Assembly (NCBI RefSeq): GCF_030052815.1
Contig: NC_079502.1
Location: 35,270,050-35,334,049 of the forward strand
Reading direction: 5' to 3'
DNA from: Hevea brasiliensis
Taxonomy: Eukaryota; Streptophyta; Magnoliopsida; Malpighiales; Euphorbiaceae
Length of the DNA: 64,000 nt
Positions 34,133 through 45,166 of the stretch are shown here, one piece after another (the stretch's first letter is position 1; the number at the start of each line of letters is the position of its first letter). The notes under the pieces were generated by a model. It searched no databases, was not told where the DNA came from, and saw only the letters and a program-made list of their open reading frames with translations. A program made the position numbers and the translations under genes.

Positions 34133-36780
34133 ATCTCCCACTAGCACTAGAGCCATTCATTACAATACCTTAGACCTATCTTCTCAAGATGTCGGTCTAA
34201 CTGAGTCTGTGACATAGGCTTAGTGAATGGATCAGCTGGATTTCCAGCTGATGCTATTTTCTGCATGGCTACATCGCCTCGCCCAACTATTTCTCTGATA
34301 ATGTGGTAGCGTCTTTCTATGTGTTTGGATTTCTGGTGAGACCTTGGTTCCTTAGCCTGTATGACTGCTTCATTATTGTCACAGTGTAATGGAACTGCTG
34401 ACTCAATGGAAGGAACTACTGTAAGTTCTGTCACGAACTTTTTTATCCAAACAGCTTCCTTTGTAGCATCTGATGCAGCAATATACTCAGCCTCTATAGT
34501 GGAATCTGCAGTCGTGCTCTGTTTGGAACTCTTCCAACTGACTGCACCCCCATTACAAATGAACACATATCCAGAGGTAGACTTTCTATCATCGATATCT
34601 GATTGGAAATCAGAATCATTATAACCATCCAATTGCAAGTCTCCACCTCCATAAATCAAGAATAAATCCTTAGTTCTTTTCAAGTACTTAAGGATATTCT
34701 TGACAGTTGTCCAGTGTTCCAAACCTGGATTGGATTGATACCTGCTAGTCAAACTAACAGCATATGCGATATCCGGCCTAGTACACAACATTGCATACAT
34801 TAAACTTCCAAAAGCCGAAGCATATGGAATCCTAGCCATCTTATCTCTTTCTTCAGGTGTCTTTGCAGACATCTCTTTAGAAAGGTGGATACCATGTCTC
34901 ACTGGTAACAATCCTCTCTTGGAATCAAGCATGTTAAACCTCTTTAACACCTTTTCCAAGTATAGACTTTGGGATAAACCAATTATTCTTTTCGCTCTAT
35001 CTCTATAGATGCGAATCCCAAGAATATAGGTTGCCTCCCCTAAGTCTTTCATGGAGAATGTATTTGACAACCATACCTTTATAGTCGTCAACATACCTGT
35101 GTCATTACCCTTCAACAATATGTCATCTACATATAAGACAAGGAAAGTGATAGCACTGTCACTAACCTTCTTATATACACATGGCTCATCCTCATTTTTG
35201 ATAAAACCAAAGGATTTAATGGCTTCATCAAAACGGATGTTCCAACTCCTCGAAGCTTGTTTCAACCAATAAATGGATCGCTTTAGCTTGCGTACCTTGG
35301 AACCATCTTGGGATTCAAAACCCTAGGTTGTTCCATGACAATGTTTTCTTTAATGTATCCATTGAGAAAAGCTATTTTTGAACATCCATCTGCCAAATCT
35401 CATAATCATAGTATGCAGCTATTGCTAATAAAATCCTAATTGATTTAAGCATGGTAACATGCGAGAAAGTCTCCTCATAGTCGATTCCTTGCCTTTGGCG
35501 AAACCGTTTCACTACTAGCCTTGCCTTATAGTTCTCTACCTTTCCATCAGAACCAATTTTCTTCTTGAAAACCCATTTGTTCCCTATAGGTACAATACCT
35601 TCAGGTGGGTCAACAAGATCCCAAACTTGATTCTTATACATGGAATCAATTTCGGATTTCATAGCATCAATCCATTTTGAAGAGTCTATATCTGATATAG
35701 CTTATTCATAGGTAAGTGGATCATCTCCATGATCTACTTCTTCATGAGTAGACAACTCTTGTTCTTCTTCATGAAGAAAACCATATCTCACTGGTGGATG
35801 AGATACCCTGGTTGTTCTACGAGGAACAGCTGTAGATGTTTCATCAACGGGTATAGGTTGACTAGATGGATCTATATCCATCTGATCTGTTGGTTGGTCA
35901 GAATTCTCCAATTCTAACTCTATTTGCCTTCCTTTGCTTCCTTCTTGAACAAACTGTTGTTCAAGAAATGTGGCATATCTACTTATCACAACCTTTTGTG
36001 AAGTAGGCAAATAAAAATAATATCCAAAACTATCTTTTGGATATCCAACAAATCGACCTTTTTTTTATCTGGTCTCCAATTTATCAGTGTTCAGCTTTTT
36101 GATATAAGCTGGATAACCCCAAATCTTAACATGCTTAAGACTTGGTTTTCTTCCATGCCATATCTCATAAGGTGTGGAAGAAACTGATTTTGATGGAATC
36201 CTATTCAGAATATACAAAGCTGGTTCTAATGCAAATCCCCAAAAGAAGATTGGCATATCAGTATAGCTCATCATACTATGTACCATATCCAATAGGGTAT
36301 GATTTCTCCTTTCAGATACACCATTCAGTTGTGGCGTTCCTGGAGGAATTAGCTGAGAAACAATGCCATGCTCTCTCAAATATTCATCAAATTCAGTACT
36401 CAAATATTCACCTCCACGATCTGATCGAAGAGCTTTAATACTCTTTCCTGTTTGATTTTCTACTTCAGATTTAAATTCTTTGAACTTTTCAAAAGATTCA
36501 TGTTTGTATTTCATCAAATACAAATACCCAAACCTTGATTTATCATCAGTAAAGGTAATAAAATAATGAAAACCCCTTCTAGCCATTTCTTTAAATGGAC
36601 CACATACATCACTATGTATTAGCTCCAAAATATTTTCAGCTCTTAGCCCTTGTCCAACAAAGGGTGATCTAGTCATTTTGCCTTGAAGGCAAGATTCACA
36701 AGTTGGAGTAGGCTCAGAGCCCAATGAGGATAGAATCCCCATTTTCTCCAGTTTTGCAATCCTATCTTCTGCAACATGAC
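34133..36780 (-). pseudogene. pol: Copia B pol: integrase, RT, RNase H
   Basis: Integrase (36742-36065): CESCLQGK, LIHSDVCGPF, SDRGGEYLS and GVSERRNHT give an intact D,D,E set. After a stop near 36064 comes the linker with ISRYATFLEQQFVQ and TRVSHPPVRYG (36010-35702), a TAA, then RT: WVFKKKIGSDGKV, KARLVVKRF (35662-35372). A stop and frameshift near 35372-35270 remove the region after QMDVQ. The rest of RT and RNase H is one open frame (35265-34147) with LYVDDILLKG, DGYNDSDF, TIEAEYIA and HCDNNEAV, ending after CNEWL 15 bases from the LTR. This 372-codon segment is the longest uninterrupted frame in the window. Confidence 0.88.
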
Positions 36781-37300
36781 ATAACCTTAAGTACCAAATA
36801 TATTTTGAACTTCAGTTGGTTTTCACCATGGCATTGCATTATTTTAGATCACTTGCATTCAATTTGTGTTTCTCATTATTATCCAAATAATAAAGACCAT
36901 CATTCATATAACCTGAACCAACATATTTATTTCCAAAATAAATATTGCAAACATCATCTGTGAGCTGAAATTCATAGCCATTTCTAGTCAAACCAGATAT
37001 AGAAATGATGTTCTTAAAAGCATCAGATACATATAAAATATTATCCAAACACAAAACATGTCCAAACATGTAAAAAGATTTAGATCTTATGGCTAAAGCT
37101 TCAACAGTTGAGCCATTGCCAATCTGGACTCTAATATCTTGAGAACGCAAGCTGCTACTGTTTGCTAGTTCCTGCATATCATTAGAAATGTGAGAACTAG
37201 TACCAGTATCTAAAACCCAAGCTATAGATGAACTATGAGTATCATCAGAATCTAAATAACAAGATATGGACATAACTTCTGAAGGTGTATCCTTCTTGTC
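36781..37300 (-). pseudogene. Copia B protease region
   Basis: Frame 37273-36839 carries WVLDTGTSSHISND, the aspartic protease active site of copia elements, followed by NILYVSDAFKNIISISGLTR and LYYLDNNEKHKLN. Two stops after DLK at about 36836 cut it from the pre-integrase segment. The whole segment is missing from copia A. Confidence 0.85.
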
Positions 37301-38136
37301 CTTTAGAGAAGCAAGATACTCTGGGCAGTTCCTTTTCAGTGCCCATCATTTTGGCAGCAAAAACACTTTCCTTTGCCTCCATCAGCTTTAGTCTTCCTTT
37401 TCTATTTAGCTATTTTCTTGGAAGGACCAGGAATCTAAGGTTTCTTTTTCTTATTGCCCTTCTTCTTGCTGGACTTTCCAGCATAAAAAGATGCAACCAA
37501 AGCTACCTATTTTCCTTTATTACCTGGCATATTCTTTTGGGCAATAACCAGCATGTTGAGTAAACCAGCTAAGGTGCATTCCTGTTTAGTCATATGAAAA
37601 TTTGTCACAAAATTCCCAAAAGACTCAGGAAGGGACTGAAGGATCAAATCTGTCTGTAGTTGGAAATCCATGTTGAAGTCAAGATGTTCCAACTGCTCAA
37701 TCAGCCGAATCATCTTGGGGACAGGATCCCCAACATTTTGTCCCTCAGACATCCTCATACGGAATAACTGTCTAGATATCTCATACCTAGCATTCCTGCT
37801 ATGCTCACCATATAACTCTTATAGGTGAAGGAGGATCTCATTCGCACTCTGCATGTTCTCATGTTGCTTCTGTAACTCATTACTCATGGAAGCAAGCATG
37901 TAACACTTAGCTCTCATATCATGCCCCTTCCACTTGTCCAAAGTTTCATGTTCCTCTTGTGTGGCCTCTGGAGGTAAGGGACCAGGAACATTTGAATCTA
38001 GAACATATCCTATATGTTCAAGGTTCAGGACAAGTTTCAAATTTCTTAGCCAATCAGACAGATTAGGTCCTGTCAACCTATTGTCATTAAGTATGCTTGC
38101 AAGGATATTGGATGGTGGTGGTTGTTTTGTGCTCAT
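37301..38136 (-). pseudogene. gag: Copia B gag
   Basis: Starts at ATG 38136 (MSTKQPPPSNILAS), with LSDWLRNLKLVLNLEHIGYV as the N-terminal gag signature. The frame stops at 37819 and resumes at 37758 (QNVGDPVPKMIRLIEQLEHL) to 37507 (stop replacing the residue after GNKGK). The zinc-knuckle text CFCCQNDGH near 37360 is followed by a stop and frameshift. Between 38137 and 39797 lies the leader with the three GGATGTACC motifs and the AT-rich array (39300-39620). Confidence 0.85.
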
Positions 38137-39797
38137 TTTTATCAGAAAATTAACTGCAGAAAATAATCAGATTAATTAGTAAATGTATCATGTAATTAAC
38201 CAAAATGATTATGGTCTTTTAATCAAATTGGTCATCCCAGTAACTTAGCGAACCCTACATTTTCAAAGTAGAAAACGAAAATCCTAGTTGGATGGATTTC
38301 TAGTGGGTGATTGAATTCTTATAATTCTATTGATCATCCTCAGGTACATCCATTATTAGAATTACAATAAACCATAAGTGAGCAATTCATTGCCCATCAC
38401 ATGTCATGTGAGGTTCAATCATTTACCTAGCCCCTAATGCTCAAAATCTCAGGTACATCCATTATTGACTTATCTTGCATTAGTTAAGTTGATCCCATTG
38501 AGCCAGTAATTATGCAAATAATTTTAATGTCCTCAGGTACATCCAATATTGGCCACTAAACCATTTACATATTTACAACGTCTCATGCTTAATAATTATT
38601 CTTAAGAAAATCTCTTAAATTAATTGCATTTTATGCAACTATTTAAAATTTCTTAAAATAATTGCCCCAATGGAGGGCCTATGTTATAATTACTTTAATT
38701 ATAGCATTTCCAACTTAATCATTTGTTTGGAAGATTTTATGTTCATTCTAATTACTATTAAGGTCTTACTTTGCACATTATCCAATTAGGATGCATATAT
38801 CATATAATAGCATACATTCCCATACATCTCATGCATTCATGGATAAGCAATAAATATGGTATGATCATGGACTTTCTAAGGGATTCAATTCTGAGCCACC
38901 AAGAATTGAATCAGGGCATTCCTAGGTGCATTTCATTCATTCATTCATTTTACAATAGTTGCTGAAGGAGTACATAATCAACACTTGATCTTGAATTCCT
39001 CCCACTGGTCCCACCAATGCTCTTGACCTCCTTGAACTTCTTGCAATCCAATATTACATAGTAATCCTTGGCATACCAAGGCGAATTTACAAGAACTTAA
39101 ATAAATGAAATTGCAACCCAAAAATTATTACAAACTTAATAATACATGCCCAAAATAAATTAAAATAAATTAATTAATTTGCAATCCCAAAGAAACATAA
39201 AAGAAATAAATCCAATCACATTGGTCTTTCATAGTCCATGATCATCCATCATGCATATCACTATTTAACAATTAAATAAAACATACATAAATTAAATTGA
39301 ATATCTCATATTCAACTTAAAAATCCAGATTTGAATATGATTCAAATAAATTTAAAAATTCATATTTGAATCATATTCAAACAACTTTAAAAATTCAGAT
39401 TTGAATCACATTCAAACATTTTTTTAAAAAATCATATTTGAATCACATTCAAACATTTTTTAAAAAATCAGATCTGAATTTTATTCAATCAATTTAAAAA
39501 AATCAGATTTAAATATGATTCAAACAACTTTAAAAATTTAGATTTGAATCACATTCAAACAACTTTTAAAATTCAGATTTGAATCACATTCAAACAATTT
39601 TTAAAATTCTGATTTGAATCATAATTTAATTGTGTAATTAAAAATCCTAATTAAACATTTTAATTAGTCATATGATGAACTTTTCATCATGCAACAATTG
39701 TAGAATTTAATAACAACCATGCGCACCATGATCTTCCCAAGCCATGCGCACCATGTTGGAGTTCATCAAGCATGCCACCACACCTCTTGATACCAAT

Positions 39798-41879
39798 TGA
39801 AGGAACGGAAGCGTGAAAAACACAAGTTTATACCATTGAATTCAAAAATTTTCACCTAGGGTCACATGCATCATGCAAGATTTATTTTTATCTATTTGAT
39901 TTCAATGATAAACAACATATTAAAACTCTTTTAATATGTTTTTGGATCTGTATTTGTCATTTAAGATTTTAAAATTAATCAGATTAATTTAAGAACCCTA
40001 GATTAAATCAAGAACGATTACACTAACCTCTTGATGCACTGCAGCGTGTTTGCGCCTTTGAGATTCGTCTTCAGGACACCAGATGTTGTCCCTCTAGCTT
40101 GTCCACACCAAGAACACCTATGGCAGCCCTTGAATAGCTTCTAAAGCTTTTTCTATTAATTAGAAATTCAAGTTCTACCTTTTAAGAGATTAGAGATGTA
40201 AACAGGACACTAGAAACAATTTCTAATGTTCTTAATTCAAGAGATTGATGGCTAATCTCTTTGAATTGATGAGAGATGAAGAAAAATAGATGAAAAGCCT
40301 CAAAGTGGAGTGAAAAAGGAGAGGAGTGGCTGCTGGTTATTTTTTCTTTTCATAACCACACTAAAATAGCTAGGTTAAGACATTAAACCCTTGCCACATG
40401 TCACCCTTTGATTAGCTCTAGGTTTAAGTGACCCAATCACATTGTGCCAAGTGTCAAACCTATATTTAATCTTGATTTTAATCATCTTACATGATTAAAA
40501 AACATTTGGCAAGCTTATGTTTAATCCCATGTGTCACCATCTCATGGTGCTACGTGTCACACTGTGGAATGACCAAAATGCCCCTGTGTCTTAATTTTGA
40601 GTTCTTAACCCAAAATAATTATTTTTCTTCTTCTAATTAATTTATATCAAATATAAATTAATTAATTTCTCATTAATTAAATTCATAATTAAACACTTTA
40701 AATATAAATTTAATTATACTACACATCCAATAATCTAGATTTGGTTTCAAGTCATGCTAGGGACTTTGCAATTTAATTGCAAACCAAACCTATTTAATTA
40801 ATCAATTAAACTCTTTAATTAATTAATTAAATCATATTTAAATAGATGATAACTTGTGTATGTGTGTGACTTACTAGGCTCATCACTAATTGGCAATGAG
40901 ACATGATATCAACTCTTAATATCATTAGAACTCTTTCTTACCATAAATGATTTCTCTAAATCATTTTATGAACCTCATAGACCATGGTTAACACCTAGCA
41001 TGGCATGCCATGGCCACCCAATTAGTAATAAGGTTTACCTTAAATGAACCTATAATCATATGTTACCATGCACTAGAATCTCTCTGTTGCAAAATCCCAA
41101 CTCAAGCTGGAGTCATGGTTTATGTCAAACTCCATTTGCTATGAATATTATGTTCCCTTTTAATTCCAATTCTTGATTAAAAAGATTTTCTCATCAGAAA
41201 CTCTTTTCTGAATAAATCAGTATCTGGCAGGAACTTGAAACATCAAGAACAATTAAATGAACATAGGATTTTATCTCTATTTACTTAGAGGAACAGATTC
41301 CATCTTGATCAACACCTACCTCCATATATAACTAGTAGGAGCCAACAGATGCCATATACCCATACACAGTACAAGTATGAAAGCAGTATCAAACTCAAAC
41401 TACCTATATACAAGATAACTGTGCTATCTCAGGTCTAAAGATTATATGCACTGATATGATTTATGACAAAACATTGACAAGAGTAAACTCCATGTGCTTG
41501 TCATAAGTGTCACTGGTTCGTCCTACTTATCATTTATAAGTGCCTATCATGTTTGTTATATGGCAAGTGACTCACCATTCCATCTTATTTATATCTCATA
41601 TAAACAACTTGGGAACAAACATGAATACAATCTTTCTGGATAAGTCATGTCCTTATTATGAAGTATCCTCGATTGTGAACCTATTTATGATACTTTGTGC
41701 TAGAAATATTGTCACTCATATTCTTAACAACTTAAGAATAATATTTCTAACAAAATATCAATGGACCTTTTCTATTACACATAAATATATTATGTAAACG
41801 GAAAAGTGGAAATGCCTTTTATTAATAAAAATGTACAAGATACATACTAAATGATATGCTCTAGGGCATACTACTAACA
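39798..41879 (-). repeat. Copia B 5' LTR
   Basis: 2082 bases, TGAAGGAACG...CTAACA, preceded on the minus-strand path by the degenerate PBS at 39785-39796. Small deletions against the 3' LTR, for example near 40660 and 41218, account for the shorter length. Confidence 0.92.
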
Positions 41880-41994
41880 CCTTTCGCGAGCAATTCCAAA
41901 ATCTTCTCGTTTTTTCAAGTTCTCCCGACACCGATCACACTCCGGTAAGGGTTTTGATCTTTCTCTTAGTTTAAATTTCCTCTTTTCTTTGAAA

Positions 41995-43238
41995 ATGAGC
42001 GGCGCCGAGGGTCAGAGAGCGGCAAGCCCCCCTTCCGTTCAGGTCTCGTGGTCGTCAGATGAGGTAGAGGTAGTAAGAACAAGTAGGCGATCTGAACCCC
42101 CTAGGACCTTCATTCTAGCCCGCGTTCAAGCAGTATCCTCGAGGCAAAAACATTCTTCAGGGAGAGAAAACCTTCCCATGGATGAGCTGCCATCAATCCT
42201 TCAAGAAACTGACCTGCAGTCATTCAGCCAAGAGTATAACATTCGGCCTGATTCATATGAGCTGATTAAGTGTCACGGCGATCTTCGTGCCGATCACTTC
42301 TTCGAAGAGAATGATATGATCATGGTAATACGAAGAGCAGTTAAAAGCCAGGCTACGGTTCCCTCTTGACGACTTCTTCAAGGAAGTTCTAAAATTTCAC
42401 CAAGTGTGCATAGCCCAAGTTCACCCAAACTCATGGCGGATCCTTGTAGCCTTCAGAGGCCTTCGCCGAGCCAAAGGACTCCATCCTACAGCTAAGGTTT
42501 TCATCGAACTACATAGGCTAACTCGTCGAAAGGATGACGAGTATTGGTTCTTTCAAGCGAAGCCACATTGCAGGCTTTTTACCGATCTGCCCTCCTTCTT
42601 GAAGAATTGGAAGAATCTCTTCTTTATTCTGAGGAGCAAAATTTCGAACGGCTTTGAGGGTTTCCCACGCAGCTGGCTACACTAGGGTCCCTTACTTCCG
42701 AAGCGGATCACCCTGAATAGGGAAGAAGGCCTAATGGTGATGGAACTGAAAGATCAGGCAGCCCATCAGAAGTACTCTTGTTTAGATGCAGTTATGGCCG
42801 AACTGCATCATTGGACAATGCAGCTGGTCACTAGGGAAGAACGCGGGCTCCAGCTCTCTGACCTCGGCTTCGGTACTTTCTATATCTCTGATCTTTGAGC
42901 CTTAGCGATCTCACTGACCTTTTCTCTGTGTAGGTATGGCAAGCAGCGAGGCTTCTAAAGAGAGTCGAAAGCGGAAAAGAGAGGTCTCCCGAAAAGTGCG
43001 GGAGATGAAGCAGGCCAAGCTGCTTCATACGCCCAGGCATGATCCTGGGGAAATGCAAGGAGGCTCGTCCCAACCCTCGGGACAGCCGATCCCTAACGTA
43101 GAAATGGTTCGGTCTCCTCCTTGTCAAGAAGAGCCGCCACCACCACCCCCTCCCGTTGCTTCGAGTGCGGAAGGGGGTCCTTCCCAACCACCTATGAGGA
43201 GACTTAACAATTGGTTTGAGAGATCGGCGAGGCTTTAA
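41995..43238 (+). pseudogene. Antisense LTR gene (Transposase_28-like), right copy
   Basis: Second copy of the gene at 3162. Start ATG 41995. An extra A near 42327 shifts the frame after NDMIMV. The core region resumes at 42404 (WRILVAFRGLRRAK, YWFFQAKPH, DLPSFLKNWKNLFFIL) and meets TAG at 42683 where the left copy has CAG. The candidate intron (42873-42933) and second exon (MASSEASKESRKRKREVS, nuclear-localisation-like) follow. The C-terminal coiled coil is deleted. The promoter is 10 kb away beyond copia B. The lesions differ from those of the left copy, so both copies decayed independently after insertion. Confidence 0.65.
42873..42933 (+). other. Candidate short intron in the LTR antisense gene
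   Basis: Donor GGCTTCG|GTACTT and acceptor TTTTCTCTGTGTAG|GTATGG bound 61 bases that contain in-frame stops (TTTGAGCCTTAG). Exon 1 in the core frame ends with one base of a codon and exon 2 supplies two, giving a phase that enters the MASSEASK frame. The left copy has lost the donor side by a deletion between CTC repeats. At 61 bases it is at the lower limit for a plant intron. Confidence 0.4.
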
Positions 43239-43734
43239 ATGATATGGGGACTTAGTATTGATTCGATTCCTTTTGAGGAGAGATCGGAAATGTGAGTGAC
43301 TAGTTAGGAGACTTGACAATTGGTGAGGCTTTAGACTTAGTATTAATTCGATTCCTTTTGAGGAGAGATCAGAAATGTGAGTGACTGGCAAAGGGAGACT
43401 CATTGCAGGGGATCGGTTTCAAAGTTTATTGATTTCGGGGATCGGCCAAAATATGGTGTTGACAATGGTATCCACTGATATCTATCAGCAGTAATACCCT
43501 TACCCACATCTAAGGTAGCTATATTACTATAACTTACTTTTAGGTTCTCTTTCCTTACATAATTAGGCTTACTAATTAACTTACAAATTCTTGTGTGCTA
43601 GCAAATACTTTTCACTGACAAACTCTTCCAAAATTAATTTTAAAAAGACTAGTCACTAACATATCAAAATTGATTTTTTTTTTTTTACACATATACATAT
43701 CTCAGTTAAGAATTGAGAAAATACCAGTAACCAT

Positions 43735-44980
43735 ACCAGAAGTCTCATCCTCGCCCCTCTGTCGCATAGTGTATGCTCTCACTGGAGCATCACCTTGTCC
43801 TGGTTGATTCACAATACTCTGACTTCCAGGTGTACTACCCCTTCCTCTGCCTCTGCCTCTACCAACTGTTGGTAAACTCTTCAGGGTAGAAACTTGGGCT
43901 GATCCTTCTGCCGTGGTAAATTATCCATAACGGTGTGGACTTATACAATCCTTAGCAAAATGACTAGTCCCTCCATAATTGAAACATGAGCCTATAGCTC
44001 TATAACATACTCCACTATGCGGTTTACCACAAGTCTCACAAAGTCGATCCGATAGCGTATTTCTGCGTCTCTGTTGAGTTTGCTGATCGGATTGGGATGG
44101 TTTCTGTCTAAAAGATATACCTCTACCTAATTCGCGCGAGCTAGATCCTCCAAAATGTTTTCTTTTCCTAGAGCCACTCTCAGTAGCTTGACCAGTAACC
44201 TTTTCAGTTTTCTCTTTCTCTTGTGTACTCTTTTTCACTGCCCATTCTGATTCTATCCTTTCCAGTTCTAGGGCTTGTGAAATCAATTCAGAAAAATTCT
44301 AGTGTCGAAACCCTACCACTTGCATTCTCAAGCTAGGCCTTAACCCAGCCTCAAACCTTTTACACCGGTCTCTTGGGGTGGAGACTAAGCTTCCAGCATA
44401 ATGGCTTAGCCTTGAAAAGTCCCGCTCATACTCTGCTACAGTTTTATCCCTTTGCTTCAAACTTAAAAACTCTTGCAGCTTCATGTCTACATAAGTATCA
44501 GGGGCCCACTTTTGCCGAAATTCCCTTAGAAAAGCTGCCCATGTGAGGACTGGTGGCTTTACCAGACTGTAGGGGATGATCTTCCACCACTCATATGCAT
44601 CCCCTTACAGAAGTGATACTAAATATTCGAAATTCAACTCTTCAGCAAACTGTAGTTTTCTGAAAACCTGTTCCATCCTTTCTAACCACTATTCTGCTTC
44701 CAGTGGATCCGCTGTTCCTTTGAATTATGTAGCCCCAAATTTCATTAGTTTTTCATATTGCCAAGCCGGAGGCTGTAGTTGTGCTATAGGTGCTTGTGTC
44801 TGTGCTTGAGGTGGCACATTTCCCGCCATTTGTTGAAAGAACGCAGCCATCTGTGCAAAGCGAGTGCGGTGCTTGAGGAGGAGCTGGAGTGGCTGACCCA
44901 CTCACATTCTAGAGTGCTGGGGCTTCTCCTCGGGCCTCAGCCTCAACAGATTGCTCTACGGAATGATCTCCCTCTTCCAT
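43735..44980 (-). pseudogene. gag: Element C gag
   Basis: Capsid protein of a Tekay-type element. From ATG 44980 a 23-codon stretch (MEEGDHSVEQSVEAEARGEA) ends in TAG at 44911-44909. The core is in pieces: EFLSLKQRDKTVAEYERDFSRL (44484-44299), then after a stop the basic C-terminal part with the zinc knuckle CFNYGGTSHFAKDC (43980-43940), a CETCGKPHSGVC motif before it and an arginine/glycine-rich tail near 43860. Frameshifts near 44590 and 44820 and several stops break the middle. Homologous to D gag at 54069-55300. Confidence 0.85.
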
Positions 44981-45147
44981 TCCGTTTTCCAGAAATTTTC
45001 TACTCTCTGATAACAAACACAAGGAGGTTGACCTCCATTAGTGCATATTCATGATGTAAATATGTCACATATATCAAACATTTGAGCAGTTGTATTTACC
45101 AACAAAATATTTCAAATTCACAAATCAAAATTTATTTTAAAACCTCT

Positions 45148-45159
45148 GCTCTGATACCA
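45148..45159 (-). other. Primer binding site, initiator-Met tRNA (element C)
   Basis: Minus strand TGGTATCAGAGC, seven bases from the LTR end at 45167. The same PBS and spacing style as in element D. Confidence 0.85.
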
Positions 45160-45166
45160 CTAAACA

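Larger units (their letters stand above)
32025..41879 (-). mobile_element. Copia B: Ty1/copia retrotransposon, same family as copia A, inside Ogre 5' LTR
   Basis: Minus-strand element with LTRs at 32025-34132 and 39798-41879. Flanks CCATT (32020-32024) and CCTTT (41880-41884) are a 5-bp target duplication with one change; the uninterrupted left Ogre LTR reads CAGCCTTTCG at this site. LTRs, leader repeats and proteins match copia A closely. Unlike A it keeps the protease domain and an almost undamaged RT/RNase H end. The PBS is altered (TGGTATCAAGAGG), and gag and integrase/RT have frameshifts and stops. It separates the promoter of the LTR antisense gene from its coding part. Confidence 0.93.
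1..43464 (-). mobile_element. Ogre/Tat-type Ty3/gypsy retrotransposon, interrupted by two copia insertions
   Basis: A giant LTR retrotransposon read on the minus strand. Going leftwards from 43464 the order is 5' LTR, PBS, ORF1, gag-protease, intron, RT-RNase H-second RNase H-integrase, tandem array, PPT, 3' LTR. An ORF before gag, an intron between protease and RT, an extra archaeal-type RNase H, multi-kilobase LTRs and a tRNA-Arg-like PBS together are diagnostic of the Ogre group of the Tat lineage. Without the nested copia elements the interior is about 13 kb and each full LTR about 6 kb, matching the roughly 25 kb known for Ogre. The left LTR starts outside the window. The right target flank candidate is ATGGT at 43465-43469; its partner is out of view. 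All ORFs contain stops and both RT active-site aspartates I checked are replaced, so the copy is dead. Confidence 0.9.
41880..43464 (-). repeat. Ogre 5' LTR, outer segment
   Basis: Continues the LTR after copia B and ends GGTGTTGACA at 43464. It lacks about 1.03 kb present in the left LTR: CCTATGAGGAGACTTAAC (about 43190) joins text found at 4303 and 5336 on the left, with AGGA shared at both breakpoints. The lost part includes the 3' half of the antisense gene. The outer boundary could alternatively be 43458, where identity with the left LTR ends. Confidence 0.85.
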
